Below, one piece after another: positions 14,851-24,300 of a stretch of DNA of 49,102 nt (its first letter is position 1; each line of letters opens with the position of its first letter). Under the pieces are notes generated by a model. It made no database searches. It was given only the letters and a program-made list of their open reading frames with translations, and was not told where the DNA came from. This DNA is from Acidimicrobiaceae bacterium (GTDB taxonomy: Bacteria > Actinomycetota > Acidimicrobiia > Acidimicrobiales > RAAP-2). A program made the position numbers and the translations under genes. Location of the stretch: positions 1 to 49,102 of the forward strand of contig PMFN01000023.1 of NCBI GenBank assembly GCA_003155135.1, in the 5' to 3' direction.

Positions 14851-15727
14851 CGAGGTGCGACGGCGGCGCCGGCAGGGAGGCCCGGGTGCGGTCGCCGCCG
14901 TCGTCGAAGAGCGCCAGGGTACATGGGACGGGCCGCCACCAGGGCATCGCCGAGAAGAGCCGTGAACCCATCTCGACGCCATGGGGGCCGAGCACCATGC
15001 GCCTCGGGGCCGGCTGGTCGGCGCGTTGGAATCGGTACTCGGCCGAGACCCGCATGCGGGCCTGTCGGTTCGGGAGGGCCGCATGGGTCGTAAGGCAGTG
15101 GAAGACGAGTATGTCGCCGGGCTCGTAGTCGGCGGTCCGCCACCCCGGCTCGAGCCGCCGCAGGGGCCGGGCCGCGACACCCGAGGAGTGCTGGCTGCCG
15201 GGCAGGACGGCCAACCCGCCGAGCGACCGCGGCACCTCCCCCAGGGGGACCCAGCACGTCAGCATGTCCTGGACCGCCCGGTAGTCCTTGTGCACGTAGC
15301 CGCCGGGTTGGCGTGGCACGAGCGAGGCGGGGTAGACGATGCGCGGCACCTTGAGCGGGTAGCAGAACGCCGAGGGCCCGAGCAGGTCGACCACGAGCCC
15401 GTGCAGCGCCGAGGCGAAGGGGGCCGCGTTGAAGCCGGGGTCGGCCAGCACCCGGCGGTACCCCGGGTCGGCGAATGCGTCGAGCATCCGCACCGCCCGC
15501 ACCGGTCGGCGAGGCGCGGCGGCGACGGGGTCCGCACCCGGTTCGGTCCACCCGGCTTCTTGGAGATGGCTGAGGGCGGTCCGCCCGATCACCCGGACCG
15601 AGGCGGCATCGAGGAGTCCCGGCACGAAGACGTACCCGTCCTCGGCGATGCGCGCCTTGAGTCCCTCGGGGTCGCCCACCACGTCGCGCGAGTCCCGCAG
15701 GGTCGCCGAGTCACTGTGCGTGCGCAT
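14834..15727 (-). CDS. Phytanoyl-CoA dioxygenase-like Fe(II)/2-oxoglutarate oxygenase
   Basis: The 297-residue protein has a PhyH-type double-stranded beta helix. H146-x-D148 (YVHKDYR) and the distal H215 (FHCLTTHAALPN) form the iron facial triad, and a basic residue after RQARMRV would bind 2-oxoglutarate. These enzymes hydroxylate alkyl substrates, including acyl-CoAs and natural products. The target here is unknown. It begins 86 bases from the end of the amidohydrolase gene and could be the last gene of that minus-strand series. It overlaps the convergent VOC gene by 17 bases. Confidence 0.85.
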   Translation of the reverse strand: MRTHSDSATLRDSRDVVGDPEGLKARIAEDGYVFVPGLLDAASVRVIGRTALSHLQEAGWTEPGADPVAAAPRRPVRAVRMLDAFADPGYRRVLADPGFNAAPFASALHGLVVDLLGPSAFCYPLKVPRIVYPASLVPRQPGGYVHKDYRAVQDMLTCWVPLGEVPRSLGGLAVLPGSQHSSGVAARPLRRLEPGWRTADYEPGDILVFHCLTTHAALPNRQARMRVSAEYRFQRADQPAPRRMVLGPHGVEMGSRLFSAMPWWRPVPCTLALFDDGGDRTRASLPAPPSHLVTFAN

Positions 15728-15813
15728 GGAGGCAGTGTCGATCCGGCGTGTGAGGGACCGGTGCGCAACCTATGAGGATTCCGTGAACACCAGCGCCCGG
15801 CGGCGCCACGCTC

Positions 15814-17022
15814 CTACGCCGCGACGACGCTGGCGGCGGTCCCCATGAGATCCAAGAAGTTCTCTGCGTAGAAGCGCCGGCGGACCTCCTCGCTGGCGTC
15901 GCCGAGGGAGGCCTCGAAGCGCTCCAATGGTCGGCGGCCGCCTTCGACGTGGGGGTAGTCCGAGGAGAACATGGCCACTTCGGGGCCGGCCTGCGCCACG
16001 ATCCAGCCCACGTCCTCGGTCGGGTAGGGCGTGAAGCGCACCTGTCGGCGTACATACTCGGCGGGCCGGAGCGAGAGGGCCCGGAGCCGTTCCTCGTGCC
16101 GGGCAAAGGCCTCGAAGGCCGACTCCATCTGGCGCAGCCACGACGGGACCCAGATCGCCCCTTGTTCGATCACCCCGATGCGCAGCTCCGAGAAGCGCTC
16201 GAGGACGCCGTCGAAGATCATCGTGGCGAGCGTCTGGGCCGGCGGCCCGGGGATGCCCATGTAGTCGACCGAGCGGAAGTTCTCCTCGCCGCCGTGGAAG
16301 TCCGGCGGGACCGGCAGGCCGTTGCTGAAGTAGGCGGGGTCGATCAGGTCGCCGGTGCCCCCGACGTGGAAGACGACGGGGATCCCCGCCTCCTGCGCCT
16401 GCGCCCAGACAGGGTCGAGACCCAGGTGACTCGGCGAGTGGCCGGCGGGGCAGCCCGAGGCCACGAGGAGGGCGGCCGCTCCCATGGCGATGGCCTCAGC
16501 CGCCATCTGCTCGGCTCGCTCGAAGTCGGCGAGCGGGACATAGCAGGTGCTGAGCAGGCGGCGGTCCACCGAGCAGAACTCGATCATGCCGCGGTTGTGG
16601 GCGCGGGCCGCCCCGTAGGCGAGGTCGAGATCGCCCGAGTGCTCCCAGTCGTGGAGCTTGCGGTTGTGGAACGTGTTGAAGACGAGCTGGCTGGAGAACC
16701 CGAGCAGGTCGAGCGCGCGCGCGCGGTCCTCTGGGATGAACGAGCCGGTGGCGGCGAAGTTCTTGCGCGCCATGATGAGCTGCTCTTCTTCGGCCCGGTA
16801 CTCCTCGGAGGCGTGGGTGGCCCGGAGGCGCTCGAACGAGGCGGTGAGATCACGCAGCTGCTCGTCGGGGTCGCCGGTCTGGCGCAGCTCGTTGCCGCTC
16901 GGGTACCGCAACGGGGCGATGCGGCCCCGTAGCCCCGGGTCAGCGTGGTCCGCCAGCCACGTCGGGGTCTCCATGATGTGGGCGTCCGCGTCGTGGACCA
17001 CCCGCTGGTCGCTGTAGGGCAT
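15814..17022 (-). CDS. Amidohydrolase 2-family metal-dependent hydrolase
   Basis: The 402-residue protein has a TIM-barrel amidohydrolase pattern. DADAHIME near the N-terminus is the usual D-x-H metal motif, with later conserved segments VFHVGGTGD, RIGVIEQG and FSSDYPHVEGG. Relatives act as decarboxylases or hydrolases of aromatic or steroid-derived acids. GGGAGGCAGCAG precedes ATG 17022 and sets the start 23 codons inside the open frame. It lies 26 bases after the PaiB-like gene, probably in one operon with it, the GNAT and the SDR. Confidence 0.88.
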   Translation of the reverse strand: MPYSDQRVVHDADAHIMETPTWLADHADPGLRGRIAPLRYPSGNELRQTGDPDEQLRDLTASFERLRATHASEEYRAEEEQLIMARKNFAATGSFIPEDRARALDLLGFSSQLVFNTFHNRKLHDWEHSGDLDLAYGAARAHNRGMIEFCSVDRRLLSTCYVPLADFERAEQMAAEAIAMGAAALLVASGCPAGHSPSHLGLDPVWAQAQEAGIPVVFHVGGTGDLIDPAYFSNGLPVPPDFHGGEENFRSVDYMGIPGPPAQTLATMIFDGVLERFSELRIGVIEQGAIWVPSWLRQMESAFEAFARHEERLRALSLRPAEYVRRQVRFTPYPTEDVGWIVAQAGPEVAMFSSDYPHVEGGRRPLERFEASLGDASEEVRRRFYAENFLDLMGTAASVVAA

Positions 17023-17048
17023 CTGCTGCCTCCCTCGAACGATGTCGG

Positions 17049-17735
17049 TCACGTGCCAGTCTCGCCGACCGGGCTGCCCGGCGCCGGGCACGCCGGTTGC
17101 GCCGACGCGCCGAGCCCGTTGCCGCTGCTTCTGCGCTCGGTGTGGGCCGCAGCGGCAAGGTCACCGGGCGCCCCGCGCTCGCGCAGGCGCTCGACCACCG
17201 CCGCGCGGTGCGCCGCGTCGACGTTGCCGCCGTACTTGAACTTCGCCCGGACCTCCTCGACGGCCACGGTGATGGCCCGGATGGCGCGCAGCTGCGGCTG
17301 GTGGGCCATCTCGGGGTCGGCGATGGTGACCTCGGGCTGGAGGGCACCCAGCTGCGCCCGCAGCACCTCGGCGATGGCCGTCGGGTCGCTCGACACCGTG
17401 GCGGTGCCCACGATCTGGACCGCGGCGTAGTAGGTGGTCGGGATGCCGAGCGCCGGGTCCTCGCCGTCGATGGCCTTCCACGCGGAGGGGATGAAGGACC
17501 AGTCACCGGCCACGCTCAGGACGACGCGGGGCTGCTCGGCGAGGGCGGCGAAGATCGGGTTCGGGCCCGCCAGGTGCAGCAGCACCCGGTCTGCGTCGAG
17601 GACGAACTGCGTCGGCACCACGACCGGCACATCGCGACCTCGGCCGGCGGCGACGAGGTGCCCGAAGCCCTGCGCCTCGACGAACGGCCGCCATTCCGGC
17701 TCGCCTGTGCTGCGGTCGGCGGGTGCGATGTACAC
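17049..17735 (-). CDS. PaiB-like FMN-binding negative transcriptional regulator family protein
   Basis: The 228-residue protein has the FMN-binding split-barrel fold of the PaiB family, visible in YIAPADRS at the N-terminus, PTQFVLD, HLAGPNP, WSFIPSAWK and PTTYYAAVQIVGTATV. PaiB was first described as a repressor, but most relatives are flavin enzymes of unknown substrate. GTG 17735 is chosen because AAGGAGG lies five bases upstream. The C-terminus continues past the fold as a low-complexity tail (PACPAPGSPVGE). Confidence 0.85.
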   Translation of the reverse strand: MYIAPADRSTGEPEWRPFVEAQGFGHLVAAGRGRDVPVVVPTQFVLDADRVLLHLAGPNPIFAALAEQPRVVLSVAGDWSFIPSAWKAIDGEDPALGIPTTYYAAVQIVGTATVSSDPTAIAEVLRAQLGALQPEVTIADPEMAHQPQLRAIRAITVAVEEVRAKFKYGGNVDAAHRAAVVERLRERGAPGDLAAAAHTERRSSGNGLGASAQPACPAPGSPVGETGT

Positions 17736-17794
17736 CTCGTCCTCCTTCGGATCGGTGCCGGGCCTCGGCCGCTTCCGGCCGCAAGCGGTCGAGC

Positions 17795-18340
17795 CTACGT
17801 CGAGCCCCCCCGGGCGCCAGCAGGCGTCACACTGGTGGGGGTCCACCGGTAACGGACGTCGGGTGCCCCCTCCTCGTTGTCGCCGGCGGTGGTTGCGACC
17901 TCGGCGAACCCGTGACGCTCGTAGAAGCGCCGCGCGCCGACGTTGCGTTCGAACGTCCGGAGGTCGAGCGCCCCCCCGCCGCGGGACTTGGCCAGGTCGA
18001 GCAGTGCGGAACCGAGGCCCTGCCCGGTGCGGGCAGGATCGACGTAGAGCTGGTCGACCCACCCGGGGCGGAGGACGAGCAGGGCCACGACGGCCCCTTC
18101 GGCACCGTCGAGCACCCACACCTCGCATCCGGCGATGACGAGGGCGAAGTGGGCCCGCACCTCCTCGTCGCTGTGGACGGGAGCCGGGATGGCGGGGACC
18201 GCGGCCCGTCTCGAGCGGAGCCACAGCTCCGCCACCTGCCCCGCCTCCTCTGTGGTGGCCCGTCGGGGGACCGGGGGGTCGACGTGCGTCAGCACCTTCC
18301 CAGCCTGCCCGAACGGGCTGGCGCACTCGATTCGGCGCAC
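17795..18340 (-). CDS. GNAT-family N-acetyltransferase
   Basis: The protein of up to 181 residues has the acetyl-CoA-binding motif A (VDQLYVDPARTGQGLGSALLDLAK) and motif B (NVGARRFYERHGF). The acceptor is unknown. The GTG at 18340 directly follows the SDR stop (TGAGTG), which suggests coupling. An inner GTG at 18295 is possible and would remove 15 residues that lie outside the fold. The next gene in the run, PaiB-like, starts 59 bases on. Confidence 0.85.
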   Translation of the reverse strand: MRRIECASPFGQAGKVLTHVDPPVPRRATTEEAGQVAELWLRSRRAAVPAIPAPVHSDEEVRAHFALVIAGCEVWVLDGAEGAVVALLVLRPGWVDQLYVDPARTGQGLGSALLDLAKSRGGGALDLRTFERNVGARRFYERHGFAEVATTAGDNEEGAPDVRYRWTPTSVTPAGARGGST

Positions 18341-19162
18341 TCAGTCGAAGACTTCGCCGCCGTTGGCGTCGATCGCCTGACCGGTGAGGGACGCCGAGAG
18401 GTCTGACGCCAGGTAGACGATGGTGCCGGCCACCTCGTCGTCGGTCGGGATGTGGCCGACGGGGATGCGCTCGGTGAGTTCGGCGAGGACCGCCTCTTCA
18501 CTGATGTTGCGCGCCGCGGAGGTCATCTGGACGTAGATCTCGACCGCCGGACCCATCATCCAGCCCGGCACCACGGCATTCACCCTGATTCCGGCTGCGC
18601 CCAGTTCGAAGCCGAGCACGCGCGTGGCGGTGAGCAGCGCGCCCTTCGAGATGGCGTAGCCCCCCTGAAGCGGCTGCGGTCGCCGTGCGACCATTGAGGC
18701 GACCATCACCACCGACCCGCCTCCACGCGCTCGCATGGCGGGCACCGCTGCCTTCGTCATTTGGAGCGAGCCGAACAAATTGGTCTCCATGATCTTGCGC
18801 CACCGGTCGAGGTCGACCTCTTCGAAACTCTGGAAGGCGTCGAAGCGGAAGGCGTTGTTGACGAGTACGTCGACACCACCGAACTCCTCGGTGGCCGCCG
18901 CGACGATCGCCGCGCACGCCGCCGGATCGGCGATATTGGTGGGCACCGCGAGCGCGCGTCCCCCCGCCTCGACGATCTCCGCTGCGACATCGTCGAGGGT
19001 GGACGGCGAGCGGGCCCCGAGCACCACGGCGGCGCCGTGGACCGCAAGGGCGACGGCGGCCTTGCGGCCGAGGCCGGGCCCGACCCCCGAGACCACGCAG
19101 ACCTTGCCCGAGAGGAGCCCTGACCCCCCGGCGACCGCCGCGCTCCCCGCTCCCTCGCTCAT
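18341..19162 (-). CDS. Short-chain dehydrogenase/reductase
   Basis: The 273-residue protein has the classical SDR set: a glycine-rich dinucleotide loop GVGPGLG near residues 26-32, DVLVNNAF, a catalytic serine region VMVASM and YAISK as the YxxxK pair. The end of strand 2 (GARS) suggests NADP or mixed use (inference). GAGGGAGGG precedes the ATG at proper distance, and TACGCT about 24 bases further upstream could be the -10. It is the first of four minus-strand genes (SDR, GNAT, PaiB-like, amidohydrolase), probably a small catabolic or detoxification operon. Confidence 0.92.
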   Translation of the reverse strand: MSEGAGSAAVAGGSGLLSGKVCVVSGVGPGLGRKAAVALAVHGAAVVLGARSPSTLDDVAAEIVEAGGRALAVPTNIADPAACAAIVAAATEEFGGVDVLVNNAFRFDAFQSFEEVDLDRWRKIMETNLFGSLQMTKAAVPAMRARGGGSVVMVASMVARRPQPLQGGYAISKGALLTATRVLGFELGAAGIRVNAVVPGWMMGPAVEIYVQMTSAARNISEEAVLAELTERIPVGHIPTDDEVAGTIVYLASDLSASLTGQAIDANGGEVFD

Positions 19163-19270
19163 GTGCCCTCCCTCGTGCCGGCCCGCAGCGTAGCGACCGG
19201 CGGCGAGGCCAACGGGGAGGACCCGAACCTCAGTCCCGAACCGCCAAGAGCGCGGCGCCCGCGGTCGAAC

Positions 19271-19855
19271 TCAGGCGCTGCGACGCCGGAGCGCCCTGCG
19301 GAGCACCGCGTGATAGGCCTCGAGCCCCTCGCGCGACAGGCGGCTCTCGGGCCCCGCGGCGATGGCGACCCGCTCAGGGATGACGCCCCAGATCGGGACC
19401 TTCTCGGCCGTCCACATCTGAATGGTCTCGGTGAGGTCGTTGGTGCCCAGCCGGGCGGCGCAGACCACCACCCCAAAGGGCGTCGCCGAAGGGATCATCT
19501 CGAGGGTTGCCACCACCCTCGAGGTCTCCACCCCACCTGCGCGCGTCGGGATGACGACGGCGTCAGCCGCGGCGATGGCGGCCCGCACGATCCGCTCGTC
19601 ACCAGGCGGCGTGTCCACGACGGCGATGCCCCCATGGCGGCCCATGGCCCGGGTGACGGTCCGCTCGGAGGGAGCCTCGACCAGCTCGACCTCGTCGAGC
19701 GGCATGGCGTCGAACCACTCGGCTGACGACGCCTGGCGGTCGGCGTCGATCACCAGGACCGCCTCACGGCCGCGCGACGCGGCCGCCGCCGCCAGGTACA
19801 TGGTGGTTGTGGTCTTTCCGACCCCACCTTTCACGTTCGTGACCACGATGTTCAT
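19271..19855 (-). CDS. Orphan ParA/MinD-type ATPase
   Basis: The 194-residue protein is a short ParA-like ATPase with the deviant Walker A KGGVGKTTTTMYLAAA at the extreme N-terminus, DADRQASS and VVDTPPGDE as switch motifs, and PTRAGGVET. The signature lysine is intact. There is no ParB gene, no helix-turn-helix extension and no plasmid feature nearby, so it is more likely a chromosomal orphan that positions an unknown cargo. GGAGCC lies upstream of the ATG, and a TACCGT element sits about 21 bases before it. Confidence 0.88.
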   Translation of the reverse strand: MNIVVTNVKGGVGKTTTTMYLAAAAASRGREAVLVIDADRQASSAEWFDAMPLDEVELVEAPSERTVTRAMGRHGGIAVVDTPPGDERIVRAAIAAADAVVIPTRAGGVETSRVVATLEMIPSATPFGVVVCAARLGTNDLTETIQMWTAEKVPIWGVIPERVAIAAGPESRLSREGLEAYHAVLRRALRRRSA

Positions 19856-19924
19856 CGTTCTGGCTCCATGTGCTCCACGGTAGGTCTCGGCACAGGGCCC
19901 GTCACAACCGTTCGTCCGATGTTC

Positions 19925-20548
19925 TCAAAAGCCCAGCTTCGTGGCGCGCAGGGCTTCGACCGATTCGCTGTCGCCGCTCAGCTCGACCAGGGCGGCGCCG
20001 GCGCGCCCGAAGGCCCAGAGCAGGAGCTCGCCTGGATCGCCGGTGACCGAGACGACCTGGTCGCCACCTTTGACCAGCTTCTTGCCGAGGCCCGGCGCGA
20101 TGAGCTCGACGCCGACCGGCGCGCGCCGGGCCAGCTGGCGTCCGAGGAGGCCGAGTCTCGACCAGAGCAGCTTCGTCTCGGCGTCGTCGAGGGTGCGCGG
20201 CGTCCACGGCTCGCGGGCGCGGCGCACGTCCTCGTGGTGGACGAAGTACTCGGCGGTGTTGAGTGCGTCGTCGAAGGGCCGCAGCACCGCCGGCGGCCCG
20301 GACCGGACGCGCTCGACCAGGCGTGGATAGGGCGTCGACTGACGGACCTGGTCCTGCACCTTGGCCGTGTAGTCGGCCAGGGGGCCGAGGACGATGCCCG
20401 CCGCCGCATCGGGGCGGCGCTCGCGGATCACGAGGTGGGCGGCCAGGTCGGCGGTGCTCCACCCGGCGCACAGGGTGGGGGCGTCGGGGCCGAGCTGGTC
20501 CAGCAACGCGGCCAGCTCCTGTCGCTCCGCCTGGGCCGCACCGCTCAT
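19925..20548 (-). CDS. TIGR03085-type DinB/maleylpyruvate isomerase-like protein
   Basis: The 207-residue protein resembles the actinobacterial TIGR03085 group of the four-helix DinB/MDMPI superfamily. LCAGWSTADLAAHL near residue 30 and EYFVHHEDVRRA in the middle supply histidines of the usual metal-binding type. Function is unknown; mycothiol-dependent isomerases are distant relatives. ATG 20548 is chosen because the family begins there and a TATGCT element ends exactly six bases upstream. It is divergent from the DedA-like gene. Confidence 0.85.
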   Translation of the reverse strand: MSGAAQAERQELAALLDQLGPDAPTLCAGWSTADLAAHLVIRERRPDAAAGIVLGPLADYTAKVQDQVRQSTPYPRLVERVRSGPPAVLRPFDDALNTAEYFVHHEDVRRAREPWTPRTLDDAETKLLWSRLGLLGRQLARRAPVGVELIAPGLGKKLVKGGDQVVSVTGDPGELLLWAFGRAGAALVELSGDSESVEALRATKLGF

Positions 20549-20560
20549 GGCCGCAGCATA
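20549..20560 (-). promoter_or_regulatory. Candidate leaderless -10 element (minus strand)
   Basis: On the minus strand TATGCT (20560-20555) fits TANNNT and ends six bases before ATG 20548. The six-base gap (GCGGCC) has no Shine-Dalgarno sequence. Confidence 0.55.
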
Positions 20561-20604
20561 GGAGGGCCGCAGCGAAACGAGCCCGTGCCCGTTTCCGGAC
20601 ATGC

Positions 20605-20616
20605 CAAGCTGCGGGG
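20605..20616 (+). promoter_or_regulatory. Candidate leaderless -10 element (plus strand)
   Basis: CAAGCT (20605-20610) lies six bases before GTG 20617. It departs from TANNNT only at the first position and repeats the layout upstream of the VOC gene at 14446. The divergent TATGCT lies 45 bases away. Confidence 0.35.
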
Positions 20617-21285
20617 GTGCTGGTCCACGGTTCCGAGCTGGTCGAGCCCATGCTCGGTACCCTCAGTTGGTCGAACGCCTGGCAAGAGGTGCTGCTCTTC
20701 CTTGCCGTCGCCGCGTCATGGGCGGGCGTCCCGTTCATCGGGGCGACGGTGGCGGGCGCCGCGGCGGTCGCCGCCAGCCAGGGGAAGCTCAACATCGTCG
20801 TCGTGATCATCGTCGGGACGATCGCCGGCGAGGTCGGCGGCCTCGTCGGCTATGCCATCGGCAACCGCTACGGGCGGAGCCTCGTAGACCGGCCCGGCAA
20901 GCGACAGGAGCGCCGCCAGCGCATGATGGAGAAGGGTGAGCAGGCCTACGCCCGCTGGGGCCGTCTCGCCGTCTTCTTCACGCCCGCCATCATCTCGGGC
21001 ACGGCCAAGATGAAGCACAGCCAGTTCGCGCTGTGGAACTTCATCGCATCATTCGGTTTCATGCTCTCGATCGGACTCGGCGCCTACGGCGTCGGCCGGG
21101 TCGTGACGGGGCACAGCAGCTCGGCGGACATCGCCGCCCTCGTGGTCGGCGTGGTGACGGGCGCCGCGCTGATCACTCTTGCGGTGCGCCACCGCCGCAA
21201 GAAGCGCCACTCGTCTCGAGGTGCCGCCGACACGGCGAGCCCCCAGGTCGACCTCGGCGGGGGCGAGGTGCCGGGCACCGCCTAA
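20617..21285 (+). CDS. DedA/SNARE-associated family membrane protein
   Basis: The 222-residue protein has several transmembrane stretches and the DedA-type core: GTIAGEVGGLVGYAIGNRYG, then the re-entrant region FFTPAIISGTAKMKHSQFALWNFIASFGF. DedA proteins are linked to envelope homeostasis and lipid flipping. A final hydrophobic segment (ADIAALVVGVVTGAALITLAV) is followed by a basic tail. GTG 20617 is supported by the -10-like element; an in-frame ATG at 20650 is an alternative. It is convergent with the giant surface-protein gene, 53 bases apart. Confidence 0.85.
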   Translation: MLVHGSELVEPMLGTLSWSNAWQEVLLFLAVAASWAGVPFIGATVAGAAAVAASQGKLNIVVVIIVGTIAGEVGGLVGYAIGNRYGRSLVDRPGKRQERRQRMMEKGEQAYARWGRLAVFFTPAIISGTAKMKHSQFALWNFIASFGFMLSIGLGAYGVGRVVTGHSSSADIAALVVGVVTGAALITLAVRHRRKKRHSSRGAADTASPQVDLGGGEVPGTA

Positions 21286-21338
21286 GGCAGAGGCCGGCGC
21301 ACGGTCGCCGAAGCCATCCTCGAGCTGAGTCCGCGCCG

Positions 21339-24300
21339 TCAGCTGTTGTCGGGGGACCTGCGGCGCCGGTGCCGGGAGACCCAGACGAGGGCCGACCCGG
21401 CGAGGAGCAGGAGCATCGAGAGGCCGAGCGAGCCGGCGAGCTCGAAGCCGGTGAAGGCGAGGCCACCGGTCGCCGTCGACTGCGTACCCGTCGACACCTC
21501 GGTGCCCGACGCACCACCGCCGCTGCCGCCGGTGCCGGTCTCGGGGTCGCCGGTGATCGGGAGCACGATGATCGCCGGGTCGCTCGACGCGTTGTTGGAA
21601 GGGTCGGGGTCCGCGGTCGCGCTGGTGACGCTCGCCGTGTTGGTCACACCGGGGTAGGCGGCAGCACCGATGCCCACCAGCAGTTCGATCGGGGGTGCTT
21701 CGGTCCCGACTCGGAGCGGACCGGGCAACGAGCAGGTGACCAGCTGCCCCGCGGCCGTGCACGTCCAGTCGTCGGGGACGGCCCCGCCGGTGCCCGACAC
21801 GAAGGTCTCGCCGTTGGGCAGCGGGTCGGTGACAATCACGGGGCCAGTCGCGTCGGAGGGCCCGGCGTTGCCCACGATGAGCGTGTAACTTCCCGTGGAC
21901 CCGACCGTGAACGCCCCGGTGTGGTGCTTGGTGAGCGACAAGTCGGCCGCAGTGGTGATGGTGGTCGGATCGGAGGCGACCGCCGGGACGGGCGTGACCA
22001 CGCCTCCGACGAGGGTGCCGGTCACCGCCGCGGTGTTGACGACCGAGGCCGGCAAGACGTCGGCGGCCACCGCCACCGTCATGGTGATCGTCGGAGCGGC
22101 GGTGTCGGCCACGATCGGCGCGCTCAACGTGCAGGTCACGGTCTGGACCGGGGCCTGCACGCACGACCAGGTGTCAGCGCCCGTGCCGCCCGTCGCGCTC
22201 ACGAAGGTCTCGGACGCCGGCAACGTGTCGGTGACCGTGACGGGCGCCTGGACGTCGGAGGGTCCGAGATCGGTGACGGTGAGTGTGTAGACCCCGTTGG
22301 TGCCGGCCACGAAATCCCCGACGTGGGTCTTGGTCAGCTGGAGGGTGGCCTCGGGCGCCACCTGCACCGAAGCCGCCGCGGTCACGACCTGGGGGGCCGT
22401 CGGGCTCGATGCAGTGGCGGTGTTGACGATCGTCCCGTCGGGTTGCCCGGATGCCACCTTCACGACGATGGTGAAGGTCACCGACGCGTTGGCGGCGAGC
22501 GAGCCGGCCGTCGTGCACTGGACGGTTGCCGTACCCGTGCAGTCCCACCCGCTCGGTGCGCTGGCGCTGACGAGGGTCTCGCCGGTCGGCAGCGGATCCG
22601 ACACGAGCGGCGACTGCGCGTCCGACGGCCCGGTGTTGGTGAGTTCCACGGTGTAGTTGCCCTGGTCACCGGCTATGAACGCCGGCGACGACGGGGTCTT
22701 GGTCAGCTGGAGGGTCGCCTGAGTGGTGACCGCCTGGGTTGCCGTGTCCGAACGGTTCCCGGCGTCACCGGCCGGCGGCGGGGTGGGGCTAGAGACGGTG
22801 GCCGTGTTGGTGATCGGGCCGGCGGGCACCGACGGATCGAGTGCCACCACGAGGACGATGGTCGGCGCGCCGGCACCCGCCGGGAGCGGTGCGGACAGCG
22901 TGCAGGTCACGACCTGGGTCGGGCTGGCGCTGCAGCTCCACGTGGGCGAGCCGGCGGGATCGGCCGAGACGAACGTCTCGCCGGCCGGCAACTGGTCCGA
23001 GACGGTGACGGGGGATTGGGCGAGCGACGGACCCTCGTTGGTGACATCGAGGTCGTAGGTCGCCTGCTGCCCGGCGACGAACGGGCCGATCGGCGTCTTC
23101 TTGATGACCAGATCGGCGAAGGTTGCGGGCGCTGACGAGTTGTCCTGCGAGCAGTTCTGCGTGGCCGGCGGGGTGTCGAGCGAGCACGTGGGGTTGGGGT
23201 CGGGCGTGGTGCTCGAGACGTAGGCCGTGTTGAGCAAGGCGATGGTCTGATCCTGGGCGATCGCCACCACCAGGTTGAGCACCGGTGCGGTGATTCCCGC
23301 GGCGAGGGGGCCGCTCAGCGTGCAGGTGACGAGCTGCGTCGGGGCGACGGGTGTCACCGCACAGTTCCACGTCGGGTTGGGGTTGCCCGAGACCCCCGCC
23401 GAGACGAAGGTCTCGCCCACCGGCAGCTGGTCGGTGACGACCGGGGCCGCCGCGTCGGAGGGCCCGGAGTTGGCGACGGTGATGGTGTAGCTGCCGTTCT
23501 GCCCGGCGACGAAGGTCCCCTGGTGGACCTTGAAGATGCTGAGGTCGGCCGAGGTGTTGACGGTGGCCACGTCGGTCGAGGTGCGGTTGGGGCCGTCACC
23601 CGGAGGGGGAGGCGTGGGACTCGAGACGGTCGCGGTGTTCGAGATCGTGCCGGCCACCGACGAGGCCACGGCAACGGTGAGGGTGAGCCCGGGTGCCGCC
23701 GTGTTGGCGGCCAGGGGCCCGGGCAGCGCGCAGGTGATCAGCTGGGGTGCGGCCCCCGTCGCCGAGCAGTTCCAGGCGGGGGTCACGCCGCCGGCCGAGG
23801 CGAACGAGACGAAGGACTCGCCGACCGGGAGCTGGTCGGTGACGGTCAAGGGGCCCGCGGCGTCGGAGGGCCCCCGGTTCGTCACCGAGAGTGCGTAGCT
23901 TCCTTCCTCGCCCGCCACGAAGTCGCCGCTGTGGGACTTGGTGATCACCAGGTTCGACTCGGGTGTGGGGGTGGAGGTCACCGAGCTCGTGTTGTTGGAG
24001 GTGTTGGGGTCGAACTGCCCCGACGTGCTCGAGACAACCGCGGTGTTGGTGACCGAGGCGGTCGCCGACGTGGGCAGCGTGGCGGTCACCTGGAGGCTCG
24101 AGTCCGAGAGCCCGCTGGCGAGGCTCTCGGGCGAGGTGCAGGTGAGCACGTTCGAGCTCGGCCCGGTGCCCGGCGAACAGCTCCACGACCCACCGGTCCC
24201 GCTGATGGCGGTCGCGGTGGCGGGGAGGGTGTCAACGACGGTGAGCCCGGTCGCCGACGACGGCCCGAGGTTCGAGACCTTGAGCGTCCAGGTGGACGGC

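Noticed and set aside
14834..19162. A secondary-metabolite biosynthetic cluster
   Set aside because: Tailoring-type enzymes are present, but no core synthase (PKS, NRPS, terpene cyclase or RiPP precursor) is seen in the window.
19271..19855. Plasmid or chromosome partition locus
   Set aside because: Only a ParA-like gene is present; there is no ParB and no iteron or parS-like repeat nearby.
21033..23135. Long plus-strand reading frame of about 700 codons opposite the giant surface-protein gene
   Set aside because: It is a composition shadow: Gly/Arg-rich, without motifs, and lies opposite clear DUF11 modules. Similar long frames at 23523-25175 and 26697-28970 were rejected for the same reason.
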